Source: Bacillota bacterium
GTDB lineage: Bacteria; Bacillota; Clostridia; Christensenellales; Aristaeellaceae
Assembly: GCA_023402355.1 (NCBI GenBank)
Contig: JAEXCG010000212.1
Span: 1-39,439, forward strand
Reading direction: 5' to 3'
Length of the DNA stretch: 39,439 bases
Position numbers and translations under genes: made by a program. Positions 38,004 to 39,439 of the stretch are shown here, piece by piece. The notes under the pieces are model-generated. The model saw only the letters and a list, made by a program, of their open reading frames with translations, was not told the DNA's origin and searched no databases. Positions within the stretch are counted from its first letter, which is position 1. The number at the start of each line of letters is the position of its first letter.

Positions 38004-39439
38004 TCATCCTCTTTTTCGTCCTTGCCGGTATTCCTCCATGCCGCTCTCGACGATGCGCACGCACAGCACCGTCATGTCGTCGCCCGCCTGCCCGCCCTGA
38101 ACGCGCAGCGCGCGCTCCAGCAGCGCCCGGCTGATCGTCTGCGGGCTCTGCGCGCGCAGACGGTCGATCGCCAGCATCAGCCCTTCCTGTCCCTGCGGGA
38201 ACGTGTCCGCGACGCCGTCCGTCATGAAGATCAGCAGGTCGCCCACGTCCACCTCCACCGATCGGGAGCAGGGCTGCACGTCCAGCAGCATGCCCATCGG
38301 CAGGGTGTCCGCCTCCAGCGCCTCGCACTTGCCCGCATGCACCAGAAAGGAAGTGCACGCGCCCAGCTTTTCGATCGTGGCGCGCCCCTCGTACAGGTCC
38401 AGCAAGCATAGGTCAAGCGTCGCGAAGACGTCCTCGCCCGCGCAGGAAACCATCAGGCTGTTGACCGCCTTGAGCGCCTGCGCACGGGAATACCCGGCCT
38501 TGAAGCAGCGGTACAGGAGCCTGAGCGCCGCCTGACTCTCCCGCCGCGCGGCGCTCCCGCTCCCCATGCCGTCGCTGAGCGCCACCAGGCACCTTCCGCC
38601 CCGCAGCCGGTGCGTAAAGTTGCTGTCTCCCGCGACCTCCTCGCCCGCCTTCTTCATGCTCGCCGCCGCGACCTCGGCGTCCAGCGGGGCGTCCTGCTCG
38701 AAGTACAGCTCGGTTTGCAAAAGCTCGTCGTAGATGCAGCGCACCGGCGTTCCGGCGGCCGCGGCGATGGCCTGCTGCATGCCGGCGATCGTGGATTCGT
38801 CCTTTCGCTCCAGCATCACCCGAAGCCGCCCGCCGCTGCGCACCGCGTAGACGACCCGCGCCTGTATGCCCGCCCGCGCAAGCGCCTTCGCGATCTGCCC
38901 GCTGAGCGCTTCGTCCAGTTCGACGTCCTCGCACAGTTCGCCCGACAGGCGCGTCACAGCCTGCGCCAGCGCGCCCAACTGACGCTTCATCGTCCCGTGC
39001 TGCTCGATACAGCGCGTATAAGCCGCGTTTTCCATGCGTTCCTGCAGGAGCTGCCCCCTGCGCGCCTCCGCGAAGCGGTCGCTTCGCTCGCAGCCCATCT
39101 CCTCGGCCTCCCGACGCACCTCATCGTCCGTGCGCTCGGGCAGCGGCCGCAATAGTCGCGAGACCCACTGCTTGGTACGGGAAAAATCGTCGTTCCAGCA
39201 GGCCATCCGACGTTCGCACTGCTCGCACAGGCCCTGCGCAAAGCGCTCGACGCGCTCTTCGTCCTCCCGCTGTGGGGCGTGCGGCGCGGGCAGCGCGTCG
39301 GTCATCTCCCGCAGGCTGCACGCCACGTCGCGGACGCTGTGAAACGTATATCGCCTCGACAGCTCCGTGCGCGCGTCCTCGCCCAGCGCGGGCGAGATGC
39401 GCTTTTCCAGCCAGGTCAGCGCAAAGGTCGGGCACAGCG
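38004..39439 (-). CDS. spoIIE: stage II sporulation protein E, C-terminal part (cut by the window edge)
   Basis: The frame is open to the right edge; 478 residues are seen, the membrane-spanning N-terminus being outside. SpoIIE is a membrane serine phosphatase that dephosphorylates SpoIIAA at the asymmetric septum and so releases sigma-F in the forespore. Seen: a cysteine-bearing cytoplasmic region (CEQCERRMACW), then a PP2C-type phosphatase domain with metal-binding LSDGMGSG, MTDGVAD and the closing GDDMTVLCVRI motif. A GTG at 39326 is in frame but is internal, since the homologous sequence continues upstream. A strong terminator follows. The order spoIIE-tilS-hpt-ftsH matches Bacillus, apart from genes missing between spoIIE and tilS. 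Confidence 0.93.
   Translation of the reverse strand, partial: LCPTFALTWLEKRISPALGEDARTELSRRYTFHSVRDVACSLREMTDALPAPHAPQREDEERVERFAQGLCEQCERRMACWNDDFSRTKQWVSRLLRPLPERTDDEVRREAEEMGCERSDRFAEARRGQLLQERMENAAYTRCIEQHGTMKRQLGALAQAVTRLSGELCEDVELDEALSGQIAKALARAGIQARVVYAVRSGGRLRVMLERKDESTIAGMQQAIAAAAGTPVRCIYDELLQTELYFEQDAPLDAEVAAASMKKAGEEVAGDSNFTHRLRGGRCLVALSDGMGSGSAARRESQAALRLLYRCFKAGYSRAQALKAVNSLMVSCAGEDVFATLDLCLLDLYEGRATIEKLGACTSFLVHAGKCEALEADTLPMGMLLDVQPCSRSVEVDVGDLLIFMTDGVADTFPQGQEGLMLAIDRLRAQSPQTISRALLERALRVQGGQAGDDMTVLCVRIVESGMEEYRQGRKRG

Noticed and set aside
1..39439. CRISPR arrays, insertion sequences, prophage or defence genes
   Set aside because: No regularly spaced repeats, transposase, integrase or phage genes are visible; all clear genes are housekeeping or sporulation genes with similar composition.

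Overview
The window reads as a core-genome segment of a GC-rich member of the Clostridia (Bacillota). The evidence is a Gram-positive PolC replicative polymerase, SigA next to DnaG, a class A RNase P RNA, a Bacillus-type PurR, SpoIIE (so probable endospore formation), and gene orders known from Bacillus and Clostridium (rimP-nusA-ylxR-ylxQ-infB; rpsB-tsf-pyrH-frr-uppS-cdsA-dxr-rseP-ispG-polC; dnaG-sigA-trmK-nif3; purR-glmU-pth-mfd; spoIIE-tilS-hpt-ftsH). A Christensenellales-like or other high-GC gut/anaerobe lineage is a guess; the sequence does not fix the genus. I see no phage, insertion sequence, CRISPR or tRNA gene.

Layout. All genes are on the minus strand except murC. Read in the direction of transcription (right to left): the 3' part of spoIIE enters from the right edge and ends at a strong terminator. 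Then come tilS-hpt (own promoter), ftsH (own promoter), a 329-bp structured gap, and PHP phosphoesterase-vanW-ridA. murC faces them from the left and shares a bidirectional terminator with ridA. murC is divergent from purR, which leads purR-glmU-pth-mfd, then dgt. A 268-bp non-coding region rich in inverted repeats precedes dnaG-sigA, which ends at a terminator. trmK-nif3-zinc-ribbon protein follow, then rnpB with a near-consensus promoter and a strong terminator, rpsB-tsf with a structured leader and a terminator, and pyrH. Next is the long frr-orf69-uppS-cdsA-dxr-rseP-ispG-polC run, and finally rimP-nusA-rnpM-ylxQ-infB, whose infB is cut by the left edge.

Functionally the genes cover translation (RimP, IF2, S2, EF-Ts, RRF, Pth, TilS, TrmK, RNase P), transcription (NusA, SigA, Mfd), replication (PolC, DnaG), isoprenoid and envelope supply (IspG, Dxr, UppS, CdsA, GlmU, MurC, VanW), nucleotide metabolism (PyrH, Hpt, Dgt, PurR), membrane proteolysis (FtsH, RseP) and sporulation (SpoIIE).

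This is mostly an ordinary housekeeping region and I do not claim a new system. Points that stand out are: a GlmU whose uridylyltransferase half has lost several conserved active-site residues while the acetyltransferase half looks intact; a small uncharacterised protein coupled to frr; a repeat-flanked, hairpin-rich element upstream of dnaG; a gap after ftsH with mutually exclusive hairpins; and a compact nested stem in the rpsB leader.
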